NCBI GenBank assembly: GCA_019084435.1
Contig: JAHRFV010000242.1
Span: 1 to 12,424 of the forward strand
DNA: 12,424 bases
Origin: Dethiosulfatibacter sp.
GTDB lineage: Bacteria > Bacillota_A > Clostridia > Tissierellales > Dethiosulfatibacteraceae
Direction of reading: 5' to 3'
The notes under the pieces were generated by a model. The model was not told the origin of the DNA and made no database searches. It saw nothing but the letters and a program-made list of their open reading frames with translations. The translations under genes and the position numbers were made by a program. This document shows positions 1 through 8,189 of this stretch, in pieces (the first letter of the stretch is position 1; each line of letters begins with the position of its first letter).

Positions 1-110
1 AGCATATTATGACCAAATATATTGTAAAAAGATAGATCTAAAACCTATCCAATAGAGGTCATGCAGAGCATAAAAAAAGGGTAAAAAACACGTGAAGAAG
101 AAAATAAAAG

Positions 111-119
111 TGGTATAGT
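111..119 (+). promoter_or_regulatory. Candidate extended -10 promoter upstream of the acyl-CoA dehydrogenase
   Basis: TGGTATAGT has the extended -10 form (TG, one base, then a TATAAT-like hexamer with one mismatch) and lies about 50 bases before the first gene start. No convincing -35 is present at 16-18 bases; GTGAAG-like sequence is the best available, which an extended -10 can tolerate. An A-rich tract lies just upstream at 72-88. The first 110 bases otherwise show no gene or clear hairpin. A promoter further upstream, outside the window, is equally possible. Confidence 0.35.
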
Positions 120-171
120 TTCTGATGGAATATAGGATAATAAAGAGAACAAGACAAAATTGGAGGAAAAA

Positions 172-1311
172 ATGAATTTTGATTTAACGAAAGAACAAAG
201 AATGGTTCGAAAAATGGTAAGAGAGTTCACTGCTAAAGAAGTAGAGCCAATAGCAGCTGAAATAGACGAAGAGGCAAGATTTCCGCAAGAGACCATAAAG
301 AAAGCAGGAAAATTAGGCCTTATGGGCATGCCATTTCCGAGAGAATACGGAGGGGCAGGAGCAGACTACATATCATATATAATGGCAATAGAAGAAATAT
401 CAAAAGCATGTGGATCAACAGGAGTTATAATTCAGACCCACTGTGCACTAAGTGCATGGCCGATATACACATATGGAACAAAAGAGCAAAAGCAACGATA
501 TCTCCCCGAACTATTGGCAGGAGAAAAAATAGGAGCTTTCGGACTGACAGAGCCAAACGCAGGGACAGATGCCGCAGGAATACAGACAAAAGCTGTAGAC
601 AAAGGTGATCATTGGTTACTAAACGGAAGCAAAATATTTATAAGTAATGGCGGATTCGCAGATACATACATAATAATGGCAATGACCGACAAAGCAAAAG
701 GTACAAAAGGAATTAGCGCATTCATAGTTGAAAAAGGAATGGAAGGATTCACCATACCTAAAAAAGAGAACAAGATGGGAATAAGAGGCTCAGTAACTTG
801 TGAGCTGTTATTCGAAGATGTGAAAATACCAAAAGTAAATATTTTGGGAAAAACCGGACAAGGATTCAAAGTCGCAATGACTTCACTAGATGTAGGAAGA
901 TTGGGAATAGCAGCGCAGGCATTAGGTATAGCCCAGGGAGCATTTGATCAGACAGTAAAATATATGAAATCAAGAAAACAATTTGGCAGATCATTAGATA
1001 AATTTCAAGCGCTGTCATTTGAAATGGCAGACATGAAAACTAGAATAGATGCAGCGAGATTATTGCTATACAACGCAACAGACAGAAGACAAAAAGGATT
1101 ACCAAGTACAGTAGAAGCAGCTCAAGCAAAGCTATACTGCTCAGAGGTAGCAATGTATGTAACAACAAAAGCAGTGCAGTTTCATGGAGGATATGGATTC
1201 ATAAAAGACTATCCTGTAGAAAGAATGATGAGAGACGCAAAAATAACAGAAATATACGAAGGGACATCAGAAGTTATGAAGATGGTAATTTCTGGAAGTG
1301 TCTTTCTGTAG
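172..1311 (+). CDS. Acyl-CoA dehydrogenase (enoyl-CoA reductase component, Acd-Etf type)
   Basis: This is a 379-residue FAD-dependent acyl-CoA dehydrogenase, full length for the short-chain (butyryl-CoA/AcdB-like) family. I chose the ATG at 172 over an in-frame TTG at 160 because GGAGG at 162-166 sits correctly for the ATG and would overlap the TTG. Visible family motifs are FGLTEPNAGTD in the middle beta domain, the RKQFGR segment, QFHGGYGF, and IYEGTSE near the C-terminus. The glutamate of that last motif (E363, codon 1258-1260) is the expected catalytic base. The gene lies 20 bases before etfB and etfA, so the physiological direction is most likely reduction of a 2-enoyl-CoA with electrons from the Etf. 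The product could be butyryl-, propionyl- or a branched/aryl acyl-CoA; the sequence does not decide. Codons are strongly biased to A-ending forms, with ATA greatly dominating for Ile. Confidence 0.93.
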   Translation: MNFDLTKEQRMVRKMVREFTAKEVEPIAAEIDEEARFPQETIKKAGKLGLMGMPFPREYGGAGADYISYIMAIEEISKACGSTGVIIQTHCALSAWPIYTYGTKEQKQRYLPELLAGEKIGAFGLTEPNAGTDAAGIQTKAVDKGDHWLLNGSKIFISNGGFADTYIIMAMTDKAKGTKGISAFIVEKGMEGFTIPKKENKMGIRGSVTCELLFEDVKIPKVNILGKTGQGFKVAMTSLDVGRLGIAAQALGIAQGAFDQTVKYMKSRKQFGRSLDKFQALSFEMADMKTRIDAARLLLYNATDRRQKGLPSTVEAAQAKLYCSEVAMYVTTKAVQFHGGYGFIKDYPVERMMRDAKITEIYEGTSEVMKMVISGSVFL

Positions 1312-1331
1312 TAAAAAGGAGGCGAAACAAC

Positions 1332-2132
1332 ATGTCACTAAAAATCATAGTATGCGTAAAGCAAGTACCCGACACAAATGAAATTAAAATAGATCCGGTA
1401 AAAAACACACTTATAAGAGAAGGAGTGCCAAGCATACTGAACCACGATGATGCAAACGCACTAGAAGAAGCATTAAAAATAAAGGATAGATATGATGATG
1501 TACACATAACAGTGTTGTCAATGGGACCACCACAAGCAAAAGAAATGCTGACAGAATGTATAGCAATGGGAGCGGACGAAGGAATACTTCTATCAGATAA
1601 GATGCTGGGGGGTTCAGATACCTGGGCAACATCAAACGCATTATCTGCAGGAGTGAAAAAGATAGGAGAATTTGACATAATTTTTGCAGGAAGACAAGCG
1701 ATAGATGGAGACACAGCCCAAGTGGGACCTCAGCTCGCTGAAAAGCTAGACATACCTCAGGTAACCTACGTAAAAGAATTTAAAATAGACAGGACTGAAA
1801 ACAGCATTACGGTAAAAAGAGCACTAGAAGACGGATACGAAATCATAAAAATAAAGACGCCATGTTTACTAACAACAATAAAAGAACTGAACGAACCAAG
1901 ATACATGTCAATAAGAGGAATATTTGATGCAGTTAATAAAGAAATAAAAGTGTGGACAGCCCAGGATCTTGGAGTAACAAAAACTGATGTAGGACTAGAT
2001 GCATCACCGACAAATGTATTTCGCTCCTTTACTCCACTAAACAAGGGAAAAGGAAAGATGATAGAAGGCGAATCAGAAAAAGAAAAAGTCCAAAGACTAA
2101 TAAAAGAACTAAAGAACAAACATATAGTATAA
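1332..2132 (+). CDS. etfB: Electron transfer flavoprotein beta subunit
   Basis: This 266-residue EtfB follows AAAGGAGG at 1315-1322. It starts with the typical [12 protein letters not shown] sequence and carries the flavin/nucleotide-binding segment [14 protein letters not shown] at residues 120-133, followed by the conserved [10 protein letters not shown] region. EtfB pairs with EtfA and, in bifurcating complexes, holds the flavin that splits electrons from NADH. It lies between the acyl-CoA dehydrogenase and etfA, separated from etfA by 13 bases, the order seen in clostridial acd-etfBA operons. It shares the A-ending codon bias of its two neighbours. The assignment to the Etf family is clear. 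The bifurcating role is inferred from the fused ferredoxin domain of its partner and the gene context. Confidence 0.94.
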   Translation: MSLKIIVCVKQVPDTNEIKIDPVKNTLIREGVPSILNHDDANALEEALKIKDRYDDVHITVLSMGPPQAKEMLTECIAMGADEGILLSDKMLGGSDTWATSNALSAGVKKIGEFDIIFAGRQAIDGDTAQVGPQLAEKLDIPQVTYVKEFKIDRTENSITVKRALEDGYEIIKIKTPCLLTTIKELNEPRYMSIRGIFDAVNKEIKVWTAQDLGVTKTDVGLDASPTNVFRSFTPLNKGKGKMIEGESEKEKVQRLIKELKNKHIV

Positions 2133-2145
2133 AAGGAGGAGAGTA

Positions 2146-3402
2146 ATGGCAGTAATAATCAAACAAGAAAAATGCAATGGCTGTGGGTTATGTATAATAG
2201 CATGTCCCTTCGATGCTATAAACATGATGGGAACAATAGCAGAGATAAACGATAAATGCACAACGTGCAATCAGTGCCTAGATAACTGTCCCTTTGGAGC
2301 AATAGAAAAAACAGGATTGGTAATAAAAGAACAGGAGTTGACAGAAAGCAAAAACATATGGATATATGCAGAACAAAGAAAAGGAAAGCTAATGAATGTA
2401 TCTAAGGAGCTAATCAGTGAAGGAAGTCGATTGGCACAAGAAATGAAAGAAGGAACAAAAGTATATGCCTTGCTGATAGGAAATCAAATAGAAGTGTTGG
2501 TTAATGAATGCTACAAATACGGAGCAGATGGAGTGTATTTAATAGAAGATTCATTATTGGAGAATTATACAACAGATGCTTATACAAAAGTTGCTATAGA
2601 CGCGATGAAAAAGCACAAGCCGGAAATAGTATTATATGGAGCAACACACATAGGAAGAGATTTAGCCCCAAGAATAGCGGCAAGGCTGGACACAGGACTA
2701 ACAGCAGATTGTACGAGATTAGACGTAAAAGTATCGACATACAAAGAATATGCAGAGAAGAATACAACTCTTGATACAATGACATTGGAAACAGAAGAGG
2801 AAGAGATGAAGTTCCTGCAGACAAGACCTGCTTTTGGTGGAAATCTGATGGCAACAATAATCTGTACAAACACAAGACCGCAGATGGCAACGGTTAGAGC
2901 AGGAGTAATGCAAAAAAAAGAAGTGGTTAAGGTAGGAGAATTAATCAGAGTTAAGGCAGAAATAGAAGCTAAAGATATTAGAACACAGGTATTAGAAATA
3001 GTAAAAACAGCAAAAGAAGTAGTATCATTGACAGATGCAGACATAATATGTGCAGGTGGGAGAGGATTGGGAGATTCAACAGGATTTGAGATGATAAAAA
3101 AGCTTGCGGAAAAAGTTGGAGGAAGTATAGGCGCATCAAGAGCAGCAGTCGATATCGGATGGATAGACCACAGACATCAGGTAGGTCAAACAGGAACAAC
3201 AGTAAAGCCTAAGATATACTTTGCATGCGGAATATCAGGAGCAATCCAGCATCTTGCTGGAATGCAGTCATCAGACATTATCATTGCAATTAACAAAGAT
3301 TCTGAAGCACCCATATTTGATGTTGCTGATTATGGAATAGTTGGAGATTTGTATAGAGTAATTCCTCAATTGATTGAAGAATGGGATAATGCTGATAATT
3401 AA
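2146..3402 (+). CDS. etfA: Electron transfer flavoprotein alpha subunit with N-terminal 2[4Fe-4S] ferredoxin domain
   Basis: This 418-residue protein is longer than a plain EtfA (about 320-340) because of an N-terminal ferredoxin module with two CxxCxxCxxxCP motifs: C10, C13, C16, C20 and C38, C41, C44, C48. The remainder is a standard EtfA with the C-terminal FAD-binding signature (AGGRGLG near residue 302, RHQVGQTG at 343-350, then CGISGAIQH). Ferredoxin-fused EtfA subunits are known from caffeyl-CoA reductase (CarE) and lactate dehydrogenase-Etf complexes of acetogens, which couple NADH and ferredoxin by flavin-based bifurcation or confurcation. A similar role with the adjacent acyl-CoA dehydrogenase is inferred here. 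The ribosome binding site is AAAAGGAGG at 2131-2139. Codon use changes sharply after about position 3240: earlier Ile codons are almost all ATA, the last nine are mostly ATT or ATC. Confidence 0.94.
   Translation: MAVIIKQEKCNGCGLCIIACPFDAINMMGTIAEINDKCTTCNQCLDNCPFGAIEKTGLVIKEQELTESKNIWIYAEQRKGKLMNVSKELISEGSRLAQEMKEGTKVYALLIGNQIEVLVNECYKYGADGVYLIEDSLLENYTTDAYTKVAIDAMKKHKPEIVLYGATHIGRDLAPRIAARLDTGLTADCTRLDVKVSTYKEYAEKNTTLDTMTLETEEEEMKFLQTRPAFGGNLMATIICTNTRPQMATVRAGVMQKKEVVKVGELIRVKAEIEAKDIRTQVLEIVKTAKEVVSLTDADIICAGGRGLGDSTGFEMIKKLAEKVGGSIGASRAAVDIGWIDHRHQVGQTGTTVKPKIYFACGISGAIQHLAGMQSSDIIIAINKDSEAPIFDVADYGIVGDLYRVIPQLIEEWDNADN
3370..3399 (+). promoter_or_regulatory. Weak candidate internal promoter before the dehydratase genes
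   Basis: TTGATT (3370-3375) and GATAAT (3394-3399) are separated by 18 bases, matching the -35 and -10 consensus at 4/6 and 5/6. They lie in the last codons of etfA, about 50 bases before the hadB-like start. The place is plausible because the etfA-hadB gap (47 bases) is the largest within the first cluster. In AT-rich DNA such matches arise by chance, so this is only a suggestion. Confidence 0.22.
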
Positions 3403-3449
3403 TTGAACTTGCAATAACTAAAAACTAATTTCAGGAAAGGCGGTAAAAT

Positions 3450-4673
3450 GTGAAAAAAAAGCTTACTTCGCGAGAACTATTAAATAAAGCATTAGAAAAC
3501 CATTATAAATCTGCAATGAAAGCTAAATTGGATGGAAGACTAGTGGCATGGGCAACCTCTATATGCCCTCAAGAGCTTCTTGAGACAATGGAAATCGATG
3601 TAGTATACCCCGAGAATCATGCTGCTGCAATTGGTGCGAGAAAAGGCGCTTCTGAATTTATTGAGAAAGCTGAAGGCAAAGGATATTCATCAGACATATG
3701 TTCTTATGCAAGAGTTAATATAGGTTATACAGACATAAAATATTCAGAAGCTGAGAATATACCCATGCCAGATTTACTTTTCTGTTGTAGCAATATATGT
3801 AATACAGTAATTAAATGGTATGAGAATTTAGCAAGAACTCTAAATATTCCTTTAATAATGTTTGATATGCCATTCAATCATGTTTTTAGTGTTCCCGATC
3901 ATAGTATTACTTATATGAGAGCTCAAATAGAAGACGCTATAGAAAAGCTGGAGATAATTACTGATAAAAAATTCGATTATAAAAGGTTTGAAGAAGTCAT
4001 GAAATTATCTAACGAAACCTGTGAATGGTGGAAAAAAGCTACAGACTTAGGACAACACATTCCTTCTCCATTAAAGGGATATGACATGTTTAATTACATG
4101 GGTGTGATTGTATGCATGAGAGGGAAGAAAGAATGTAAAGAAATATTTAAGCTTTGGTATGAAGAATTAAAGGATAAGGCAGAAAAACAGATAGGTCCTT
4201 TTGAAGAACAACCTGAAGAATACAGAGTTATGTGGGATGGAATCGCTTGCTGGCCTCATTTATCTGTAACCTATAAAACCTTAAAAAAATACGGAATTAA
4301 CATGGTTACTTCAACTTACCCTGAATCCTGGAATATTAGATATGAAACAAATGACCTTGATGGAATGGCAAAAGCATATAGTTCAAATTATGCTAACAGG
4401 AATTTGAACTATGGAACAATTAATGTTTCAAAACTGGTGAAAGACTTCCAGATTGACGGAATAATTTATCATTCAAATAGGAGCTGTAAATTGATGGATT
4501 TTAGACAATACGAAATCCAGCGAAGAGTAGAAAAAGAAACTGGTGTTCCTTCTGTTATTTTTGATGGAGATCAAACTGATTCGAGAATTTTTTCTGAAGC
4601 TCAATATGAAACAAGAATACAGGCATTAGTGGAGATGATGCAAAATAATAAAAATACAAGGGGGAATGAGTAA
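3450..4673 (+). CDS. hadB: 2-hydroxyacyl-CoA dehydratase, alpha subunit (HadB/LcdA type)
   Basis: This 407-residue protein belongs to the HgdB/BcrC/HadBC dehydratase family, which eliminates water from (R)-2-hydroxyacyl-CoA through a ketyl radical on a [4Fe-4S] cluster. Cluster-ligand cysteines fall at C84 (in SDICSYAR), C117 (in CSNICNT) and C346 (in NRSCKLM). As far as I recall these are the same positions as in the 2-hydroxyisocaproyl-CoA dehydratase alpha subunit, and S37 and E55, equivalent to its active-site serine and glutamate, are also present. Other family motifs are ACWPHL and FDGDQTD. Length (HadB about 408) agrees. The start is a GTG at 3450, preceded by AGGAAAGG at 3433-3440; an ATG two bases earlier is out of frame and hits a stop at once. 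Parts resemble lactoyl-CoA dehydratase (FNH..SVPD) and parts HadB, so the substrate is open. Confidence 0.9.
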   Translation: MKKKLTSRELLNKALENHYKSAMKAKLDGRLVAWATSICPQELLETMEIDVVYPENHAAAIGARKGASEFIEKAEGKGYSSDICSYARVNIGYTDIKYSEAENIPMPDLLFCCSNICNTVIKWYENLARTLNIPLIMFDMPFNHVFSVPDHSITYMRAQIEDAIEKLEIITDKKFDYKRFEEVMKLSNETCEWWKKATDLGQHIPSPLKGYDMFNYMGVIVCMRGKKECKEIFKLWYEELKDKAEKQIGPFEEQPEEYRVMWDGIACWPHLSVTYKTLKKYGINMVTSTYPESWNIRYETNDLDGMAKAYSSNYANRNLNYGTINVSKLVKDFQIDGIIYHSNRSCKLMDFRQYEIQRRVEKETGVPSVIFDGDQTDSRIFSEAQYETRIQALVEMMQNNKNTRGNE

Positions 4674-5803
4674 TGTCAAATGTGAAAGCATTGATTCATG
4701 AGCTTCGAGAGACAGCATTGCACCCTCAAAAGGCAGTAATTAAATCAATTACAGTAACGGGAAAAGATGCAATAGGATGCTTTCCTATTTATACGCCTGA
4801 AGAAATTATATATGCTTCGGGATATCTTCCGGTAGGAATGTGGGGTGGAAAAACAGAAATTCGTCATGCTGACAAGTATCTCCAAAGTTTTTGTTGTTCT
4901 ATCATGAGAGCTAATGTTGAATATGGAGTGCAGGGAACTTACAATATGTTAAAAGCTATTGTATTACCTACATTTTGTGATACTCTGAAATGCGTTTGTG
5001 AAAACTGGAAAGTTGCTGTACCGCACATTCCAATAATAGCAACAGTATATCCTCAAAATAGATCAATAAAAGCAGGTTTTGAGTATTTAGTAACTGAGTT
5101 TCATCGTACAAAAAAGGAAATGGAGAGTATTACAAGAACAATAATTAGTGATAAAAAAATTGAAGAAGCATTTGCGATATATGAGGAATATAGAGAAGTA
5201 ATGAGAGAGTTTGTTTCCTTAGCACCTAAATATGCCAACATAATAAACGCTAAGGATAGGCACTTAATCATTAAAGCAGCATATTTTATGGACAAAAAAA
5301 TCTATACAGAAATGATAAAGGAACTGAATAATCATTTAAAACTTATGCCAGAGGATTTTTTTAGCGGAGTTAAAATGATTGGAACAGGTTTATTAAGTGA
5401 ACCGGTTGAATTATTGAATATTCTTGTTGAAAACAATATATCAATTGTTGCAGATGACTTTGCTCAAGAATCTAGACAGTTTAGAGTATTAACAAGAGAT
5501 GAAGGAACTGCAGTCGAAAAAATGGCATACAGGATAATTGATCAAAAAGGCTGTACATTTTTATATGAGGAACAAAAGACAAAAGGTGAAATGTTGATTA
5601 ATATGGTAAAAGATAATAATGCACATGCTGTATTTGTATGTATGATGAAATTTTGTGATCCTGAAGAGTTTGATTATCCAATTATTAAAGAGGAACTTGA
5701 AAAAGCAGGGATCCCTATACTATACATTGAAACAGATATGCAGTTAGATTCATATGAACAAATAAGAACACGTATCCAAAGTTTTTCTGAGATGCTGGTT
5801 TAA
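4673..5803 (+). CDS. hadC: 2-hydroxyacyl-CoA dehydratase, beta subunit (HadC/LcdB type)
   Basis: This 376-residue subunit matches the HadC length (about 375) and overlaps the alpha-subunit stop by one base (TAATG), implying translational coupling of a heterodimer. Candidate ligands for its [4Fe-4S] cluster are C74/C75 (FCCSIMRA), C102 (PTFCDTL) and C328 (KFCDPEE). The C-terminal stretch KFCDPEEFDYP followed by GIPILYIETDMQ is typical of this family. The beta subunit binds the second cluster, through which the electron from the activator passes to the substrate-binding alpha cluster. AAGGGGG at 4658-4664 serves as ribosome binding site. Codon use is mixed, with many T-ending codons, unlike acd and etfB. 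Confidence 0.9.
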   Translation: MSNVKALIHELRETALHPQKAVIKSITVTGKDAIGCFPIYTPEEIIYASGYLPVGMWGGKTEIRHADKYLQSFCCSIMRANVEYGVQGTYNMLKAIVLPTFCDTLKCVCENWKVAVPHIPIIATVYPQNRSIKAGFEYLVTEFHRTKKEMESITRTIISDKKIEEAFAIYEEYREVMREFVSLAPKYANIINAKDRHLIIKAAYFMDKKIYTEMIKELNNHLKLMPEDFFSGVKMIGTGLLSEPVELLNILVENNISIVADDFAQESRQFRVLTRDEGTAVEKMAYRIIDQKGCTFLYEEQKTKGEMLINMVKDNNAHAVFVCMMKFCDPEEFDYPIIKEELEKAGIPILYIETDMQLDSYEQIRTRIQSFSEMLV

Positions 5804-5813
5804 GGAGGATTAA

Positions 5814-6614
5814 ATGTATTTAGGAGTAGATATTGGTTCTTCATCATCTAAGGCTGCAGTTATAGATAAAAATAAAAAGCTGATTGCTACTAGTGTGGTT
5901 AATATGGGAACTGGAACGAAAGGCCCTGAAGAGGCAGTCAACAATGTACTAAGTGCTTTAGGCATAAGCAAAAAAGACATAAAATATACAATTGTTACGG
6001 GATATGGCCGAATAACCTTCAAAGAAGCTAATAATCAGATTACGGAAATTAGTTGCCACGCCAAAGGAGTTTCATATCTGATGAGTAATGTATCTACAAT
6101 TATAGATATTGGTGGGCAGGATGCAAAAGTTATTAAAATAGATGAAGATGGAAAAGTAAAAAATTTTGTTATGAATGAAAAATGTGCAGCAGGAACTGGT
6201 AGGTTTTTAGAAGTAATGGCAAGAGTATTAGGATGTGGGATTGGTGAATTGTCTAATTTAGCGGATAAAGCAACAAATGATATTGCTATAAGCAGTGTAT
6301 GTACTGTGTTTGCAGAAAGTGAAGTCATATCAAGATTGTCTTCAGGTGTTTCTGTAGAAGACGTTGCAAGGGGAGCACACTTATCAATAGCAAAAAGAAT
6401 TGTTGGAATGTGCAATCGTATTGGTTATGAGCCTGTTATCGCAATGACAGGTGGAGTAGCTTTGAATAGCAACATGGTTAAAATTTTAGGAGAAGAACTA
6501 GGTCATAGTGTGACAGCATGCCCTAATTCTCAGTCCGTAGGATCGATAGGTGCAGCAATTTTTGCATATGAAAAATTAAACCAGTTAAAAGATCTGCACA
6601 ATCAATGTAAGTAA
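5814..6614 (+). CDS. hadI: ATP-dependent activator of 2-hydroxyacyl-CoA dehydratase (HadI/HgdC type)
   Basis: This 266-residue ASKHA-fold ATPase is full length for the CompA/HgdC/HadI activators. It begins with the phosphate-binding DIGSSSSKAA loop (residues 6-15) and has a second nucleotide motif, DIGGQDAKV, at 98-106. Two cysteines, C124 (EKCAAGTGRF) and C163 (SSVCTVFAES), sit 39 residues apart. This is the same spacing as the two ligands by which each monomer of the homodimer holds one shared [4Fe-4S] cluster. The enzyme uses ATP hydrolysis to push a low-potential electron, usually from ferredoxin or flavodoxin, into the dehydratase. It lies 10 bases after hadC behind AAGGAGGA at 5802-5809. 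The activator works catalytically, and ferredoxin reduced by the adjacent Acd-Etf complex would be a natural electron source (inference). Confidence 0.93.
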   Translation: MYLGVDIGSSSSKAAVIDKNKKLIATSVVNMGTGTKGPEEAVNNVLSALGISKKDIKYTIVTGYGRITFKEANNQITEISCHAKGVSYLMSNVSTIIDIGGQDAKVIKIDEDGKVKNFVMNEKCAAGTGRFLEVMARVLGCGIGELSNLADKATNDIAISSVCTVFAESEVISRLSSGVSVEDVARGAHLSIAKRIVGMCNRIGYEPVIAMTGGVALNSNMVKILGEELGHSVTACPNSQSVGSIGAAIFAYEKLNQLKDLHNQCK

Positions 6615-6642
6615 AAACTATGTATTTAAAGGAGAATATATC

Positions 6643-7947
6643 ATGGATTGGAGAAAAATTTACGAGTCAAAAATAACAACAGCGGAAGAGGCTGTTAAAG
6701 TAGTCAAAACGGGAGATACCATAGTGCCTTCTCACGCAGCGGCAGAGCCGAAATATCTAATTAATGCTTTGCTTGCAAGAAAAAATGAATTAGAAGATGT
6801 CATAATATGTCAAGGACTTAATGTTGGTGATGCGCCTTATGCTCGTCCTGAATTTGAAGGACATTTTAAAAATATTTGTTTTTTTCTGGGCAAAAATAAC
6901 AGAGAATGTATTCAAAAAGGAAGAGGAGAGTTCATTCCAATACACTTTTATGCACAACCGAGAGCTATAAGAGAAGGACGAATTAAATGTGATGTTGCAA
7001 TGATCACTTGTACACCTCCTGATGAAAATGGATATGTGAATATGGGATTGTCTTGTGACCAAACAAGAGTTATCATAGAAACATCGAGAGTATCTATTGC
7101 TCAAGTTAATAGAAGAATACCTTTCATCTGCGGAGATACGATGATTCATGTCTCGGAGATAGACCATTTTGTTGAATATGATGAAGAACCATATCAAATA
7201 CCTATTATTAATAGCGATCCAATATCGGATAAAATAGGAAAAAACATAGCAGAACTTATAAATGATGGTGATACGTTACAAATGGGACAAGGTAAAATAC
7301 CAAATGCCATTTTGAAATTTTTGAGTGATAAAAAAGACTTAGGTATTCATACTGAAGTATTTTCGGATAACTTAATACCATTAGTCAAATCTGGTGTGGT
7401 TAATGGTTCGAGAAAAACTATCAATAATGGAAAAATAATTGCAACATTTATCCAAGGAACAAGAGAGGTTTATGATTTTGTCAACAACAATAATATGATT
7501 GTGTTGAAACCCGTAGACTATACTAACGATGTTGCTATAATTGCTAAGAATGATAATATGGTTGCAATAAACTCAGCAGTAGAAGTTGACTTGATGGGTC
7601 AGGTTGTAGCAGACTCCATAGGTCATAAGACTTTTAGCGGTGTAGGTGGGCAACTAGACTTTTTAAGAGGAGCGGAACAGTCTAAAAATGGGAAACCTAT
7701 TATTGCTTTACCTGCAACAGCTAAAAACGGAACAATATCAAAAATAGTAGCCATATTAAAACCAGGCACACCTGTTACCACTACTAGACAAGATGTGCAT
7801 TATGTAGTAACTGAATATGGCGTAGCATATCTTTTTGGCAAACCAATCAGAGAGAGAGCAAAGCTTTTAATAAATATTGCAGCACCTCAGTTCAGAGAGC
7901 AGCTAGAGAGAGATTTTTATAATTACTATAAAAAAATCGGTGAGTAA
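6643..7947 (+). CDS. Acyl-CoA:carboxylate CoA-transferase, AbfT/Cat-like
   Basis: This 434-residue protein belongs to the acetyl-CoA hydrolase/transferase family and resembles 4-hydroxybutyrate and butyryl-CoA CoA-transferases (about 435-440 residues). The predicted catalytic glutamate that forms the glutamyl-CoA thioester is E238 in GIHTE, the position I recall for 4-hydroxybutyrate CoA-transferase. The CoA-binding loop GVGGQLDF is intact at 333-340, and EYGVA lies at 391-395. The other glycine-rich loop, usually GIG(A/G)IP, reads GQGKIP here (215-220). The ribosome binding site is AAAGGAGA at 6628-6635. As last gene of the first cluster it probably activates the hydroxyacid using a product acyl-CoA, saving ATP. 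Its homology to AbfT and its place before abfD mean it could equally supply 4-hydroxybutyryl-CoA. Confidence 0.88.
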   Translation: MDWRKIYESKITTAEEAVKVVKTGDTIVPSHAAAEPKYLINALLARKNELEDVIICQGLNVGDAPYARPEFEGHFKNICFFLGKNNRECIQKGRGEFIPIHFYAQPRAIREGRIKCDVAMITCTPPDENGYVNMGLSCDQTRVIIETSRVSIAQVNRRIPFICGDTMIHVSEIDHFVEYDEEPYQIPIINSDPISDKIGKNIAELINDGDTLQMGQGKIPNAILKFLSDKKDLGIHTEVFSDNLIPLVKSGVVNGSRKTINNGKIIATFIQGTREVYDFVNNNNMIVLKPVDYTNDVAIIAKNDNMVAINSAVEVDLMGQVVADSIGHKTFSGVGGQLDFLRGAEQSKNGKPIIALPATAKNGTISKIVAILKPGTPVTTTRQDVHYVVTEYGVAYLFGKPIRERAKLLINIAAPQFREQLERDFYNYYKKIGE

Positions 7948-8149
7948 ACTTTGAAACCTAGATATAATTAACCGTGTTTTTTATGTTTGCTTAGATCTGA
8001 CAAAATATTTATTTTTGATGAAACTAATGAAAATGACATGTTAATACGTCAATTCAATAGTAAACACTAGACACAAAATTCAATTATGTATCATATTCAG
8101 GTTTTGAAGAATGGTAAAAGGCAATTTGTTGTAATTAGATTGTTTAATA

Positions 8150-8178
8150 GAGACATAAGGCCGCAAAATTGGTATAAT
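8150..8178 (+). promoter_or_regulatory. Promoter of abfD
   Basis: GAGACA (8150-8155) matches the -35 consensus at 4/6. After a 17-base spacer comes a perfect TATAAT at 8173-8178, preceded by TG plus one base, making an extended -10 (TGGTATAAT, 8170-8178). Transcription would start near 8185, giving a leader of roughly 50 bases before the abfD ATG. It supports a separate transcription unit for abfD and the two genes behind it. Confidence 0.65.
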
Positions 8179-8189
8179 ATATTTTACCA
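8170..8189. promoter_or_regulatory. Palindrome overlapping the abfD -10 (possible operator)
   Basis: TGGTATAATATATTTTACCA is an inverted repeat whose 10-base arms agree at 9 of 10 positions. It covers the whole extended -10 and reaches the expected transcription start, so a dimeric repressor bound here would block RNA polymerase. The stretch is AT-rich, which raises the chance of a coincidental palindrome, and no regulator gene lies in the window. Confidence 0.4.

Noticed and set aside
31..49. Small stem GATAG/CTATC upstream of acd as a terminator or riboswitch
   Set aside because: It has only a 5-bp stem with a 9-base loop and no adjacent T-run; too weak to call.
160..171. TTG at 160 as start of the acyl-CoA dehydrogenase
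   Set aside because: It overlaps the GGAGG ribosome binding site that is correctly spaced for the ATG at 172, and the family N-terminus aligns from that ATG.
45..329. 94-residue minus-strand open frame over the acd start
   Set aside because: It is hydrophobic, overlaps the promoter and start of acd, and has no ribosome binding site or family motif.
609..3199. Several long open frames on the minus strand and in other plus frames across acd, etfB and etfA
   Set aside because: They lie opposite genes with clear family motifs, lack ribosome binding sites, and arise from the A-ending codon bias, which leaves few antisense stops.
7948..8000. Terminator after the CoA-transferase
   Set aside because: A T-run exists at 7977-7982 but no stem of more than a few pairs precedes it.
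8034..8051. TGACATGTTAATACGTCA as an Fnr/Crp-type operator
   Set aside because: Arms agree at only 7 of 9 positions, it lies over 100 bases from the promoter, and in AT-rich DNA this is expected by chance.
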